A DNA stretch of 64,000 bases from Peptoniphilaceae bacterium (GTDB lineage: Bacteria; Bacillota; Clostridia; Tissierellales; Peptoniphilaceae), in the NCBI GenBank assembly GCA_902363535.1, contig CABJAE010000001.1:48758-112757 (forward strand). The letters are read 5' to 3'. Position 1 is the first letter of the stretch. Each line of letters begins with the position of its first letter. Shown in pieces: positions 7,831 through 17,939 of the stretch. Below the pieces are notes generated by a model. It made no database searches. It worked only from the letters and a program-made list of their open reading frames with translations, and was not told the DNA's origin. The position numbers and the translations under genes were made by a program.

Positions 7831-10470
7831 TTAGTTTCCTATGGCATTTACAATATCTTTTACTCGGGCCATGGCCTCTTCCACTTTACCGGCATCTTTC
7901 GCACCGGCCGTAGCCATGTCCGGACGACCGCCACCGCCGCCGCCGGCAAATTTCGCTACTTCGCGCACGATGTCGCCGGCTTTAAAACCTTTTTCGATGA
8001 GGTTTTTCGGCGAAGCGCAGACGAAGTTGACTTTGCCGCCTGAAACAGTGGATAAGACGATCAGGGCATTTTCTTTGTCGCGAAGTTTTTCTGCCATGTT
8101 CCTGAGATCTTCCACGGCGACGTCGGTAAAGTGGCCGCGAATGACATGGATGCCCGCGATGGATTCCACATCGCCCACTTCTTCGGCCATTTTGCTCTTG
8201 GCCATATCGGCGTGGAGTTTCGACAGTTCTTTTTCCAGACCTTTTTCCTTATCCAGGTGTTGGACCAATTTGTCGATGATCACATCGTCGGTAACTTTTA
8301 AGAGACCGGCGATTTTTTTATTTACGCCCATGGAGCGGTTTAAAAGTTCATAGACCGCAGGCCCCGTCACGGTTTCTACGCGGCGCACGCCGGCGGAGAT
8401 GCCGCTTTCCGACAGGATTTTAAACAGGCCGATTTGCGCCGTATTGTCCACATGGGTCCCGCCGCAAAGTTCTTTGGAGTAGTCTCCCATGGAGACGACG
8501 CGCACCTCGTCGCCGTATTTATCTTCAAATAAACCGACGGCGCCTGCATCTTTCGCTTCGTCGTAGGAAAGAATTTCCGTCTTCACGGGCATGGATTTGA
8601 AAATCGCTTCGTTGACCGCTTCTTCGACGGCGCGAAGATCCTCGTCTGATACGCCTTCGTAGTGGGTGAAGTCGAAGCGCATAAAGTCGGGACCCACATA
8701 GGAGCCCGCTTGATTGACGTGATCGCCTAATTGATCTTTCAGGGCCTTGTGGAGCAAGTGGGTGACGGAGTGGTTGCGGCGAATCTTTTCCCTTCGCTTT
8801 TTATCCACGACAGCGTCGACTTTTCCCGCAGCGGCGATGCCTTCTTCCACCGTGCCCACGGCATAGATGTGGCCGGTCTTCGTCTTTTGCGTATCTTCCA
8901 CGCGGATTTTAAATCCGTCTGCTGTGATATATCCCGTGTCGCCGATTTGGCCGCCGCTTTCGCCGTAGAAAGGCGTCGGTGTCAAATAGAACAGGCCCTT
9001 TTCCCCGGCGCCTAATTGTTCTACTTCTTCGCCCTCAGCGAGAATATGCAGAAGCGTCGCTCCGGTGACTTCCGTGGTTTCGTAGCCGACGAATTCGATG
9101 GCTTCATCCACATCGTTCAACTCGAAGGAGGAGGCGCTGGACCAGCCGATTTCGTCGGAATCGTCCCGGGCTTCTCTGGCCCGTACTTTTTGGGCTTCCA
9201 TTTCTTTTTCAAAGCCCGCTTCATCTAAAGTGAAGCCGGATTCGGCGAGAATTTCTTGGGTGAGGTCCACCGGGAAGCCGTAGGTGTCGTAAAGCTTAAA
9301 GGCTTCGGCGCCGGAAAGTTCCTTCTTGCCTTCTTTATTTAATTTTTCGATTTCTTCATCTAAGAGGCTCATGCCCGTTTCCAGGGTCTTCAGGAAGCGC
9401 TCTTCTTCGCGTTTAATGACGCGAGCGATGACCTCGCGATTGTCGTCCAGTTCCTTGTACTGCACTTTCCACGAATCGATGACGCTTTCTGAAAGTTTGT
9501 ATAAAAACGCCCCTTCGATGCCAAGATTGCGCCCGTGTTTGGCGGCGCGACGGGTGAGGCGCCGTTCCACATAGCCGCGGCCTTCGTTGGAAGGCACGAT
9601 GGAATCGGAAATCATAAAGGTAATGGCGCGAATGTGGTCGGTAATGACGCGGACGGACTCGTCTTTTTTCTTGTCCGTGCCGTATTCGTAATCGGCCATG
9701 GCGCAGATGTCTTCCAAAATCGCGTGAATGGCGTCGATTTCGAAGATATTATTGGCATCTTGAAGCACCGATGCGATCCGCTCCAGGCCCATGCCCGTAT
9801 CGATATTGGGATTGGACAGTGGATGGTACTCCCCTTCTTCGTCTTTATCGAATTGGGTAAAGACCAAATTCCACACTTCGATGTAGCGGTCGCAATCGCA
9901 GCCGGGCTTGCAGTCCGGGTCGCCGCAACCGTGTTTTTCGCCGCGGTCGAAGTAGATCTCCGAGCAGGGGCCGGAGGGGCCGACGGCGAGTTCCCAGAAG
10001 TTGTCATCTTTTCCTAAGCGCACGATGCGCTCTTTCGGCAGGCCGATTTCTTCGTTCCAAATGGCGTAGGCTTCGTCGTCGTCTAAATAGACCGTAGCCC
10101 AAAGAAGGTTCGGATCGATTTCCAGGACGTCGGTTAAAAAGCCCCAAGCCCAATGAATGGCTTCGCGCTTAAAGTAGTCGCCGAAGGAAAAGTTGCCGAG
10201 CATTTCAAAGAACGTGGCGTGACGGTCGGTCTTTCCAACGTTTTCGATGTCGCCGGTGCGAATGCACTTTTGCGAGGTGCACACGCGGTGTGCGGGAGGT
10301 TCCGCTTCTCCTGTAAAGAATTTTTTCATCGGCGCCATGCCCGCACCGATAAGAAGCAGGGATTTGTCTCCCTGGGGTACTAAGGAAAAACTGGGCAGAG
10401 CCAAGTGTTCGTTTTGTTCAAAATAGTCCAAGAACGCCGAGCGTATCTCGTGTAATCCCAATGGTTTCAT
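7831..10470 (-). CDS. alaS: Alanine--tRNA ligase
   Basis: AlaRS (879 aa) charges tRNA-Ala and clears mischarged Ser and Gly. The N-terminal class II core has the GAGMAPMKKFFTGE region and FEMLGNFSFGDYFK. The editing domain holds the zinc-site HxxxH (HSVTHLLHKAL) and CGGTHV. The C-terminal C-Ala domain contains the glycine run GGGGGGRPDMA. Length is typical. A cysteine-rich CGDPDCKPGCDCDRYIE insert near residue 180 is present, as in many Firmicutes AlaRS proteins. It is transcribed from its own promoter; no T-box leader fits in the short upstream region. Confidence 0.98.
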   Translation of the reverse strand: MKPLGLHEIRSAFLDYFEQNEHLALPSFSLVPQGDKSLLLIGAGMAPMKKFFTGEAEPPAHRVCTSQKCIRTGDIENVGKTDRHATFFEMLGNFSFGDYFKREAIHWAWGFLTDVLEIDPNLLWATVYLDDDEAYAIWNEEIGLPKERIVRLGKDDNFWELAVGPSGPCSEIYFDRGEKHGCGDPDCKPGCDCDRYIEVWNLVFTQFDKDEEGEYHPLSNPNIDTGMGLERIASVLQDANNIFEIDAIHAILEDICAMADYEYGTDKKKDESVRVITDHIRAITFMISDSIVPSNEGRGYVERRLTRRAAKHGRNLGIEGAFLYKLSESVIDSWKVQYKELDDNREVIARVIKREEERFLKTLETGMSLLDEEIEKLNKEGKKELSGAEAFKLYDTYGFPVDLTQEILAESGFTLDEAGFEKEMEAQKVRAREARDDSDEIGWSSASSFELNDVDEAIEFVGYETTEVTGATLLHILAEGEEVEQLGAGEKGLFYLTPTPFYGESGGQIGDTGYITADGFKIRVEDTQKTKTGHIYAVGTVEEGIAAAGKVDAVVDKKRREKIRRNHSVTHLLHKALKDQLGDHVNQAGSYVGPDFMRFDFTHYEGVSDEDLRAVEEAVNEAIFKSMPVKTEILSYDEAKDAGAVGLFEDKYGDEVRVVSMGDYSKELCGGTHVDNTAQIGLFKILSESGISAGVRRVETVTGPAVYELLNRSMGVNKKIAGLLKVTDDVIIDKLVQHLDKEKGLEKELSKLHADMAKSKMAEEVGDVESIAGIHVIRGHFTDVAVEDLRNMAEKLRDKENALIVLSTVSGGKVNFVCASPKNLIEKGFKAGDIVREVAKFAGGGGGGRPDMATAGAKDAGKVEEAMARVKDIVNAIGN

Positions 10471-10505
10471 AATGCCTCCCGATATTTGTATAGTCTCTGT
10501 ATAAA

Positions 10506-10534
10506 ATTATAAAGTCGCATGGACCGAAAGTCAA
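10506..10534 (-). promoter_or_regulatory. Sigma-A promoter of alaS
   Basis: TTGACT (10529-10534), a 17-base spacer and a perfect TATAAT (10506-10511) on the reverse strand, about 35 bases before the alaS start. Confidence 0.9.
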
Positions 10535-10560
10535 TTTTCTTGCACTGATTCGGCACTTGA

Positions 10561-10593
10561 GAAAAAGAAATAAGCGGCAGGTAAACCGCCGCT
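10561..10593 (-). terminator. Terminator after the AI-2E-family gene
   Basis: AGCGGC/GCCGCT stem (10573-10593) with a small internal bulge, followed on the reverse strand by TTATTTCTTTTTC. It overlaps the stop codon and lies upstream of the alaS promoter. Confidence 0.65.
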
Positions 10594-11831
10594 CATTGCA
10601 CTTTTCTTAATTCTTCTTTTCTTCGCTTGCCGTCTCTTAACTTCATGGCGATGAAGTTTTTGATAATCACTAAAATGGAGAATATGGGCACGGACAGGAT
10701 CATGCCGATGACGCCGAAGGTGCCGCCGCCGATAAAGATACACAAGAGCACGATGGCCGGGTGAAGGCCGGTGCGCTTGCCCAAAATTTTCGGGGCAAAC
10801 AGATTGTTTTCCGCCCATTGCAGAAAGACGAAGAGCACCGACACCCACAGGGCCTTTGTCCAGGAATCCATAAAGGAGAAGAAAAAGGCGGGGACAAAGG
10901 CCAAAAAGGGGCCGATGTATGGAATGATGTCGGCGATCATGGTAATAAGGCCGATGGCCACGGCGAAGTTCACGCCTAAAATAAAGAGCATCAACATGGT
11001 CATGAGACCGACGATAAAGGCGAGGAGCAATTTCCCTTTCACAAATTCCATCATGGCCGAATTGATTTCGCCGGCCAAATAGAGGATGTCCGAACGGTAA
11101 TTTGAGGGAATGGCCTTGTACATTTTTACCTTTATCCGGTTTTTATCCACGGTAAAGTAGTAGGTAAGAATCAAAACCAAAACAAAGGTGACCATGCGGC
11201 CCAAGGCGGCGTACATGCCGCTTGCCATAGAGCGCACCTGATCCAGCAGGTTGTTTTCCACGGCATTTAAATAGGATTCCACCTGTTTCTGTCCGCTGGA
11301 CATAATCCGCTTCATATCCAGATTCGTCATCTTTTCGATCTGATCGGAAGCATCCAGTATGCGGGCGTTCAACTCGTTTAGCCACTGCGGCAGAGCCACA
11401 AAGAGGTTTCTCAGCTCTTCGATTGTTTTCGGAAGAACCACGACAAAGAGGAGAACCAACACGAGAATAAAACCCACGTAGACGATCAAGACGCCGAAGC
11501 GCCTCGGGATTCGTTTCGTCTCCAAATAGTTCACAAGCGGATTGATAATGTAGGCGAGGATCATGGAGATCACGAGGGCCGCCAGGGCCGTTCGTAAGAC
11601 GGGAAATTTTGAAAACACGTAGCGCAGGGCGATCAGTGCCAAAATTCCCAAGAGGATGAAGCCGACGACTTTCAAGTCCACGTGAATGCGCCGACTCTTG
11701 TCGATGTACTGGTTTCCGATGTTTATGAGATAGTAAACGCTTAATGCGATGAGCAGAATAAGCAAGATGCCCCGGATGACCACGAGAAAATTCGGCGTCA
11801 CCACATTAAAGAAGGAATCAAATTGATTCAT
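10593..11831 (-). CDS. AI-2E family membrane transporter
   Basis: This 412-aa polytopic protein has about seven to eight hydrophobic segments and the family's late signature regions (GLITMIADIIPYIGPFLAFVPA, then HPAIVLLCIFIGGGTFGVIGMILSVPI). The AI-2E (PF01594/TqsA/YtvI) superfamily includes exporters and Na+/H+ antiporter-like proteins, and the substrate cannot be told from sequence. An extra hydrophobic N-terminal pair (residues 15-75) precedes the core. It is three bases after the Rrf2 regulator gene and shares its promoter. A homologue (yrrI) lies next to alaS in Bacillus. Confidence 0.9.
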   Translation of the reverse strand: MNQFDSFFNVVTPNFLVVIRGILLILLIALSVYYLINIGNQYIDKSRRIHVDLKVVGFILLGILALIALRYVFSKFPVLRTALAALVISMILAYIINPLVNYLETKRIPRRFGVLIVYVGFILVLVLLFVVVLPKTIEELRNLFVALPQWLNELNARILDASDQIEKMTNLDMKRIMSSGQKQVESYLNAVENNLLDQVRSMASGMYAALGRMVTFVLVLILTYYFTVDKNRIKVKMYKAIPSNYRSDILYLAGEINSAMMEFVKGKLLLAFIVGLMTMLMLFILGVNFAVAIGLITMIADIIPYIGPFLAFVPAFFFSFMDSWTKALWVSVLFVFLQWAENNLFAPKILGKRTGLHPAIVLLCIFIGGGTFGVIGMILSVPIFSILVIIKNFIAMKLRDGKRRKEELRKVQ

Positions 11832-11834
11832 AGG

Positions 11835-12233
11835 CTACCTCATATCCGCAAGGGACATGGAATTTAATACGCCGTCGACTTCGTCTTGAATGCGATCCAA
11901 AATAGATTTGGCCGAGCAGGCCACGCCTCGGTCGCAGTTGATTTCCTCATCGCTTGTGCAACAGGAAAAAGCCATTTCTCCTTCGAGGGCCGCGATGACG
12001 TCGCCGATGGCGATGTCTTCCGGCGGCGAGGCCAATACATAGCCCCCTTGGGCGCCGCGAATGCTTTCAACTAAGTTCCGTTTTTTCAAGCGTGAAAACA
12101 ATTGTTCCAAATAGGCCACGCTAAGGCCTTCCGCCTCGGCGATGTAATTCACCGAAAGAGGGCCTTTGCCGTAATTTTCGGCTAAATGGTACATGGCCAT
12201 GAGGCCGTAACGACCTCTGGTCGATAACTTCAT
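11835..12233 (-). CDS. Rrf2-family transcriptional regulator (IscR-like)
   Basis: This 132-aa Rrf2 protein begins MKLSTRGRYGLMAMYHLAE, with the winged helix LSVAYLEQLFSRLKKRNLVESIRGAQGGY. Cysteines occur at SCCTSDEEINCDRGVAC near residues 90-106, roughly where IscR and related sensors bind an iron-sulfur cluster. CymR lacks them, so an IscR-like cluster sensor is more likely. The GGAGGTG ribosome site is strong. The promoter overlaps a perfect inverted repeat, which suggests self-repression. No isc/suf gene is adjacent. Confidence 0.9.
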   Translation of the reverse strand: MKLSTRGRYGLMAMYHLAENYGKGPLSVNYIAEAEGLSVAYLEQLFSRLKKRNLVESIRGAQGGYVLASPPEDIAIGDVIAALEGEMAFSCCTSDEEINCDRGVACSAKSILDRIQDEVDGVLNSMSLADMR

Positions 12234-12266
12234 GTCTTCACCTCCTTAATTCCGAGTTGTTTTCTA

Positions 12267-12300
12267 TGAATAAGATACCCTATTCACTTCGTCCTGTCAA
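12267..12300 (-). promoter_or_regulatory. Promoter of rrf2 with overlapping inverted-repeat operator
   Basis: TTGACA (12295-12300), 17 bases, TATCTT (12272-12277). A perfect TGAATA-N8-TATTCA inverted repeat (12267-12286) overlaps the -10 box, the expected place for an Rrf2 autorepressor site. Confidence 0.75.
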
Positions 12301-12301
12301 A

Positions 12302-14710
12302 CTACTTGACAACAACATTCAAAATCTTGCCCGGAACATAGATTTCCTTTACTACGGTTTTGCCTTCCGTTTGTTTGGCGAAGTTTTCGTCATTGTGCAT
12401 GGCTTCGAAGGCTTCTTCTTTCGTTGCCTCTCTGGGTAAGGTGATTTTATAGCGCACTTTGCCGTTGAATTGAACGGGCACTTCGATGACATCTTCGATG
12501 GTTTTTTCTTCGTCGAAGGTGGGCCAGCTTTGTTCGCACAGGTAGCCGCCCAGTTTGCACATATCCCAAAGCTCTTCCGTAATGTGAGGTGCCACGGGAT
12601 TTAAGAGAATGAGGAAGGTTTTAAATTCCGCCGTATTGACGCCGACCTTTTGGAAGAGATTCACGGCGCTCATCAATTGGGCGATGGCCGTGTTGGCTTT
12701 TAAGTGTTCGTAGTCGTAGCCGACTTTTTGAATGGTTTGATGCATAAAGACTTCCGTCTCTTTTCTATATGCATCTCCCGGTTGAACATTTTCCGCCAGG
12801 TTCCATACCCTTTCCAGGAAGCGGCGGCAGCCTTTGACGCCATTGTCGGACCAGGGCACGGATTTTTCGAAGTCGCCGATAAACATTTCATAGGTTCTCA
12901 ACGTATCGGCACCGTAGAGGTTGACGATGTCGTCGGGATTGATGACATTGCCGCGGCTCTTACTCATTTTGCCGCCGTCTTCGCCTAAGATCATGCCGTG
13001 ACTCGTCCGCTTTTGATAGGGCTCTTCCGTATTGACGACGCCGATGTCGTAGAGGAATTTATGCCAGAAGCGGGAGTAGAGCAGGTGAAGGGTGGTGTGT
13101 TCCATGCCGCCGTTATACCAATCCACGGGCATAAAGTATTCCAGAGCGTCTTTTCCTGCCAAGGCCTCGTCGTTATTGGGATCGGTGTAGCGCAGGTAGT
13201 ACCAGCTGCTCCCGGCCCAGTTTGGCATGGTATCCGTTTCGCGCATGGCGGGCTTGCCGCATTTCGGGCAAGTGGTGTGGACCCACTCTTCGACAGCCGC
13301 TAAGGGCGATTGGCCGTTGTCAGTGGGCTCGTAATTTTCCACTTCGGGCAGTTCCAAAGGCAGCTCTTCTTCGGGGATCGGCACCCATCCGCAGTCGTCG
13401 CAGTGAACGAGGGGGATCGGTTCGCCCCAGTAACGTTGTCTCGAGAAGACCCAGTCGCGCAATTTATAATTGGTTTGGCGATTGCCCAGGCCTTTTTCCG
13501 TAATCCACTCGATCATTTTTTGAATGGCATCTTCCACTTCCATGCCGTCGAGGAAGTCGGAATTGATCATGTGGCCCGCATGAATGTCCACATAGGCCGC
13601 TTCTTCCACATTTCCGCCGTCGATAACGGGGACGATGGGCAGGTCGAATTTCTTTGCAAATTCCCAGTCGCGCTCATCGTGGGCGGGCACGGACATAATG
13701 GCGCCGGTGCCGTAGGTCATTAAGACGTAATCGGAAATCCAAATGGGAATCTCCTTGCCGTTGGCCGGATTCAGGCCCCAAAGGCCTTCAAGTGCCACGC
13801 CGGTTTTTTCTTTGGAAAGCTCCGTACGCTCGAAATCCGATTTCTTTTCCACTTCCGCAATGTAGGCGTCCACTTCGTCGATGTTTTTAATCATGTCGCG
13901 GTGGTCTTTTACAATGGGATGTTCCGGTGCAACGACCATGTAGGTGGCGCCGAACAAGGTATCGGGGCGGGTGGTAAATACGTTCAGTACCGTGTCCGTA
14001 TCTTTCACTTCAAAATGAATTTCCGCACCGACGCTCTTGCCGATCCAGTTCCGTTGTTGGATCTTTACGGGTTCGATGAAGTCGACGTGATCTAATCCTT
14101 CCAAAAGGCGATCGGCATAGGCGGTAATCTTTAACATCCATTGGCTAATGCGTCTGTGCTTTACTTCCGCCCCACAGCGTTCGCATTTGCCGCCGACGAC
14201 TTCTTCGTTGGCCAGACCTATTTTACAGGAGGGGCACCAGTTGACGGGCATTTCTTCCTTGTAAGCGAGGCCGCGTTTAAAGAGTTGCAGGAAGATCCAT
14301 TGGGTCCAGCGGTAGTATTTCGGATCGGTGGTGTTGATTTCTCGCGACCAATCGAAGCTGAAGCCCAGGCTCTTTAATTGCTTTTTAAAATTGGCGATGT
14401 TTTTTTCCGTGACGACACGGGGATGAATTTTATTTTTAATGGCGTAGTTTTCCGTAGGCAAACCGAAGGCGTCCCAGCCCATGGTGAAAATGACGTTTTC
14501 GCCTTCGTAGCGGCGCTTTCTGGCTACAATGTCCAGGGCCGTATAGGGGCGCGGGTGGCCGACGTGAAGCCCTTGTCCCGAGGGATAGGGAAACTCGACT
14601 AAGGGATAAAACTTTTTCTTTCCGGGTTCGACGACGGCCTTATAGGTCTCGTGTTCGTCCCAAAAATCTTGCCATTTCTTCTCGATGACTTTCGGATCAT
14701 AATTTTTCAT
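12302..14710 (-). CDS. leuS: Leucine--tRNA ligase
   Basis: LeuRS (802 aa) is a class I synthetase with a CP1 editing domain. The HIGH-type motif appears in [20 protein letters not shown], zinc-like cysteine pairs in CPSCKIG...CERCGAE and CPKCGKP, and KMSKS in [16 protein letters not shown]. The start is ATG at 14710 with AAAGG upstream; the longer reading to 14737 would overlap asnS needlessly. It follows asnS by 13 bases, so the two are probably co-transcribed. Confidence 0.98.
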   Translation of the reverse strand: MKNYDPKVIEKKWQDFWDEHETYKAVVEPGKKKFYPLVEFPYPSGQGLHVGHPRPYTALDIVARKRRYEGENVIFTMGWDAFGLPTENYAIKNKIHPRVVTEKNIANFKKQLKSLGFSFDWSREINTTDPKYYRWTQWIFLQLFKRGLAYKEEMPVNWCPSCKIGLANEEVVGGKCERCGAEVKHRRISQWMLKITAYADRLLEGLDHVDFIEPVKIQQRNWIGKSVGAEIHFEVKDTDTVLNVFTTRPDTLFGATYMVVAPEHPIVKDHRDMIKNIDEVDAYIAEVEKKSDFERTELSKEKTGVALEGLWGLNPANGKEIPIWISDYVLMTYGTGAIMSVPAHDERDWEFAKKFDLPIVPVIDGGNVEEAAYVDIHAGHMINSDFLDGMEVEDAIQKMIEWITEKGLGNRQTNYKLRDWVFSRQRYWGEPIPLVHCDDCGWVPIPEEELPLELPEVENYEPTDNGQSPLAAVEEWVHTTCPKCGKPAMRETDTMPNWAGSSWYYLRYTDPNNDEALAGKDALEYFMPVDWYNGGMEHTTLHLLYSRFWHKFLYDIGVVNTEEPYQKRTSHGMILGEDGGKMSKSRGNVINPDDIVNLYGADTLRTYEMFIGDFEKSVPWSDNGVKGCRRFLERVWNLAENVQPGDAYRKETEVFMHQTIQKVGYDYEHLKANTAIAQLMSAVNLFQKVGVNTAEFKTFLILLNPVAPHITEELWDMCKLGGYLCEQSWPTFDEEKTIEDVIEVPVQFNGKVRYKITLPREATKEEAFEAMHNDENFAKQTEGKTVVKEIYVPGKILNVVVK

Positions 14711-14723
14711 CGTAAACGCCTTT

Positions 14724-16106
14724 CTAAAACTCTGCATTGCCGACGGTCCGCGGGAAGGGAATCACGTCGCGGATGTTTTTCATGCCGGTAATGTACATAA
14801 CGGCTCGCTCAAATCCCAACCCATAGCCGGAGTGAACTACGCTGCCGTAACGGCGAAGGTCCATGTACCAGCTGTAGCTTTCTTCGTCTAAACCGAAATC
14901 CTTTAATTTTTCGACGAGTACATCCATCCTCTCTTCCCGTTGGCTGCCGCCGATAATTTCGCCGATGCCGGGCACCAAGAGGTCCATGGCGGCGACGGTC
15001 TTTTTGTCTTCGTTTTCGCGCATGTAGAAAGCCTTGATTTCTTTCGGGTAGTCCACGATAAAGACAGGTTTTTTGTAGACTTCTTCCGTAATGTAGCGTT
15101 CGTGTTCCGTTTGCAGGTCGATGCCCCAGCTCACCGGGTACTTAAATTCGTGGCCGCTCTTTTCCAAGATATCGATGGCTTCCGTGTAGGTGATCCGCAC
15201 GAATTCCGAGTTCACGACGTTTTGCAGGCGGTCGATGAGGCCCTTGTCGATAAAGGAATTGAAAAATTCCATTTCTTGGGGCGCGTGTTCGAAGACGTAG
15301 CGAATAATGTACTTAAGCATGTCTTCCGCAACGTTCATATTGTCTTCCAGATCGGCGAAGGCCATTTCCGGCTCGATCATCCAAAATTCCGCCGCGTGGC
15401 GTTGAGTGTTGGAGTTTTCGGCGCGGAAGGTGGGGCCGAAGGTGTAGATGTTTCTGAAGGCCGTGGCGAAGGCTTCCCCTTGCAACTGACCGCTGACGGT
15501 AAGATTCGTGTGCTTGCCGAAGAAGTCTTGACTGAAGTCCACCTTGCCGTCGTCGCCTTTCGGGGGATTGTTCAGATCCAAGGTGGTAACTTGGAACATT
15601 TCTCCCGCCCCTTCGGCGTCACTGGCCGTAATGATCGGGGTGTGAACGTAGACGAAGCGGCGTTTTTGGAAGAACTCGTGGACGGCAAAGGCAATTAAGC
15701 TGCGCACGCGGAACACCGCTTGGAAGGTATTGGTGCGGGGACGCAGGTGGGCCTTGGTCCTGAGGTATTCAAAAGTATGGCGCTTCTTTTGCAGAGGATA
15801 GTCGCTTTCGGCCAAGTGTTCCGGCGTAATTTTTTTCGCGTGAATTTCGATGGGTTGTTTCGCCCCCGGACTTTCCACCAATTCCCCTTCCACGCGAATG
15901 GAGCTGTAAATGGGGTACTTGGCGATTTCCTTAAAGTTTTCGATATCCGATTCATAAACCACTTGAATGCCGGCGAAGCCGCTGCCGTCGGACAGTTGGA
16001 TAAAGCCGAAATTCTTCGAATCTCTGGAGGTCTTTACCCAACCTTCCAACACCAAATCTTGGCCTAAGTAGTCTTTATAATTTTCTAACACTTCACGAAT
16101 TTCCAC
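14724..16106 (-). CDS. asnS: Asparagine--tRNA ligase
   Basis: This 460-aa class IIb synthetase has an N-terminal OB fold ([26 protein letters not shown]) and a catalytic core with [25 protein letters not shown] and the motif 3 region [14 protein letters not shown]. AsnRS rather than AspRS is indicated by the length and absence of the bacterial AspRS GAD insert. It starts with GTG at 16106 behind GGAGG. It overlaps rarA by 14 bases and precedes leuS. Direct Asn charging implies tRNA-Asn does not depend on GatCAB here. Confidence 0.96.
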   Translation of the reverse strand: MEIREVLENYKDYLGQDLVLEGWVKTSRDSKNFGFIQLSDGSGFAGIQVVYESDIENFKEIAKYPIYSSIRVEGELVESPGAKQPIEIHAKKITPEHLAESDYPLQKKRHTFEYLRTKAHLRPRTNTFQAVFRVRSLIAFAVHEFFQKRRFVYVHTPIITASDAEGAGEMFQVTTLDLNNPPKGDDGKVDFSQDFFGKHTNLTVSGQLQGEAFATAFRNIYTFGPTFRAENSNTQRHAAEFWMIEPEMAFADLEDNMNVAEDMLKYIIRYVFEHAPQEMEFFNSFIDKGLIDRLQNVVNSEFVRITYTEAIDILEKSGHEFKYPVSWGIDLQTEHERYITEEVYKKPVFIVDYPKEIKAFYMRENEDKKTVAAMDLLVPGIGEIIGGSQREERMDVLVEKLKDFGLDEESYSWYMDLRRYGSVVHSGYGLGFERAVMYITGMKNIRDVIPFPRTVGNAEF

Positions 16107-17418
16107 TGGTATCCTCCTGTTTGATCTCTCTTAAATACGCGGCGAGCTTCTTTTCGTAGCCCCTGTCCGTCGGTCGATAGTAAGTTTTTTCGTTCATATC
16201 CAAGGGCAGGTACCGCTGGGGCACATAACCCGATGGGTAGTCGTGGGGGTAGCGATAGCCCTCGTGCGCGTCCATTGGCTGATGCTGATCTCGTAAGTAA
16301 GGCGGGATCACGGAGCCCACGCCTTTTTTTACATCGCTCATGGCTTCCCCGATGGCGAGGTAGCTCCGATTGCTCTTCGGCGCCGAGGCCAAATAGGCCG
16401 CCGTCTGGGCCAAGGGGATTCGCCCCTCGGGCATACCGATGATTCGAAGGGCCTCGAAACAAGCCACAGCCAAGTTTAGTGCGTGGGGATCCGCATTGGA
16501 AATATCTTCCGATGCGGAAATAATCATGCGCCGGGCGATGTACTCCGGCTCTTCGCCTCGATCCAGCATCTTCGCCATGTAATAAATGGCTGCGTCGGGA
16601 TCCGAGCCGCGAATGGATTTTATAAAGGCGGAAATCGTATCGTAGTGATTGTTTCCGTCCCGGTCATAGGCCTGATTGTTCGTCATGGACGCGTCGGCCA
16701 AATCCTGCGTCGTAATTAAAATGCGTCCGTCTGCATCTTGAGGCGTGCTTAAAACCACGATCTCTAAAAGATTCAGGGCGTATCTTCCGTCGCCGTGACT
16801 CAAGTCGATGAGCCGCTCCATGGCGCCTGCCTCGAAGATTACGTCGTCTTTGCCGTAGCCTTTCTCCTCGTCATGTAAGGCACGCATCAAAAGCTCTCTT
16901 ATCGCCTCGTCGTCCAAGGGATAGAGCTGCACCACCTGCAGTCTGGAAAGCAAGGCGCCGTTCACGTAAAAATAGGGATTTTCCGTGGTGGCCCCCATTA
17001 AAATGATCTTGCCCTTTTCCACATAAGGAAGCAATACGTCTTGTTGGGATTTATTAAAGCGGTGGATTTCATCTAAAAATAAAATCGTCTCCCGGCCCTG
17101 TGCGCCCAGGCGGTCTTCCGCCTCTTCCAGCACCTTCCTGAGCTCCTTTACATTGCTCGTAACGGCACTTAGGGGCACGAAGGCCCGATGGGAATCCTTT
17201 GCCATAATCTCGGCCAAGGTGGTCTTTCCGATGCCCGGCGGCCCGTAAAAAAGAAGGGAGGGCATAAAGCCCGATGCCATGAGCCGGTGAATGTATTTTC
17301 CCGGGCCGATGACGTGTTTTTGGCCCACGTAATCCTCAAGGGTTTCGGGGCGCATGCGCTGGGCGAGGGGCGCGCTTTTTTCCAAATGATTTTCCGCTTG
17401 AAATGAAAACAAATCCAT
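16093..17418 (-). CDS. rarA: Replication-associated recombination protein A (RarA/MgsA AAA+ ATPase)
   Basis: RarA acts at stalled forks together with SSB. The 441-aa protein has a Walker A motif [17 protein letters not shown], Walker [17 protein letters not shown], sensor 1 GATTENPYF and an arginine-finger region ALLSRLQV, followed by the C-terminal tetramerisation domain with [19 protein letters not shown]. Length is typical. It follows nrdR by five bases and overlaps asnS by 14, so it is inside an operon. Its ribosome site is weak. Confidence 0.96.
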   Translation of the reverse strand: MDLFSFQAENHLEKSAPLAQRMRPETLEDYVGQKHVIGPGKYIHRLMASGFMPSLLFYGPPGIGKTTLAEIMAKDSHRAFVPLSAVTSNVKELRKVLEEAEDRLGAQGRETILFLDEIHRFNKSQQDVLLPYVEKGKIILMGATTENPYFYVNGALLSRLQVVQLYPLDDEAIRELLMRALHDEEKGYGKDDVIFEAGAMERLIDLSHGDGRYALNLLEIVVLSTPQDADGRILITTQDLADASMTNNQAYDRDGNNHYDTISAFIKSIRGSDPDAAIYYMAKMLDRGEEPEYIARRMIISASEDISNADPHALNLAVACFEALRIIGMPEGRIPLAQTAAYLASAPKSNRSYLAIGEAMSDVKKGVGSVIPPYLRDQHQPMDAHEGYRYPHDYPSGYVPQRYLPLDMNEKTYYRPTDRGYEKKLAAYLREIKQEDTSGNS

Positions 17419-17423
17419 AACAA

Positions 17424-17885
17424 TCAGTCCGTCTTCTTTTTGCGTAGCTCTTCCAGCTCCGCCATAAAGCTGTCGATATCCTGGAAGCGGCGATACACGG
17501 AGGCGAAGCGGACGTAGGCCACCTCGTCTAAATCCTTCAGGCGATCCAAAATCATTTCGCCGATCTCTTCCGAGGAGATCTGCTTCACCATTTTCGCTTC
17601 GAGGGTCATTTCAATATCGTCCACGGCCTTTTCCATGGCTTCCAGGGAAACGGGCCGCTTTTCGCATGATTTAATCAGCCCTTTTAATATTTTATTTCGG
17701 TCGAAGACTTCGATGCCCCCGCTTTTTTTCTTTACGGTCATGGGCACCACTTCCACCTGTTCGTAGGTCGTGAATCGCCTGCCGCAGGCCATGCATTGGC
17801 GCCTGCGCCGAATGGATGCGCCTTCTTCCGTGGGGCGAGAGTCGACGACTTTCGATTCTTGATGTTGACAATAGGGACAGCGCAT
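17424..17885 (-). CDS. nrdR: Transcriptional repressor NrdR
   Basis: NrdR represses ribonucleotide reductase genes according to dATP/ATP bound to its ATP-cone. This 153-aa copy has the N-terminal zinc ribbon (CPYC near residue 3 and CMAC near 31), the RRRRQC stretch and an ATP-cone domain ([15 protein letters not shown], then [13 protein letters not shown]). It lies downstream of ftsZ behind a terminator, so read-through or an unseen promoter expresses it. No nrd genes are in the window. Confidence 0.97.
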   Translation of the reverse strand: MRCPYCQHQESKVVDSRPTEEGASIRRRRQCMACGRRFTTYEQVEVVPMTVKKKSGGIEVFDRNKILKGLIKSCEKRPVSLEAMEKAVDDIEMTLEAKMVKQISSEEIGEMILDRLKDLDEVAYVRFASVYRRFQDIDSFMAELEELRKKKTD

Positions 17886-17900
17886 GATTCACCTCCTAAA

Positions 17901-17930
17901 CGAGAAAAGACGTATCCTGAAGGATACGTC
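17901..17930 (-). terminator. Terminator between ftsZ and nrdR
   Basis: A perfect 9-bp stem GACGTATCC/GGATACGTC (17909-17930) with a four-base loop, followed on the reverse strand by TTTTCTCGTTT. The T-tract is imperfect, so partial read-through into nrdR is likely. Confidence 0.7.
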
Positions 17931-17939
17931 AAAAATCTC

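Noticed and set aside
10471..10592. T-box leader ahead of alaS
   Set aside because: Only about 30 bases separate the predicted transcript start from the ATG; no T-box core or antiterminator is visible.
14940..15698. 252-codon forward frame opposite asnS
   Set aside because: Fully antisense to a conserved synthetase, with no supporting signals.
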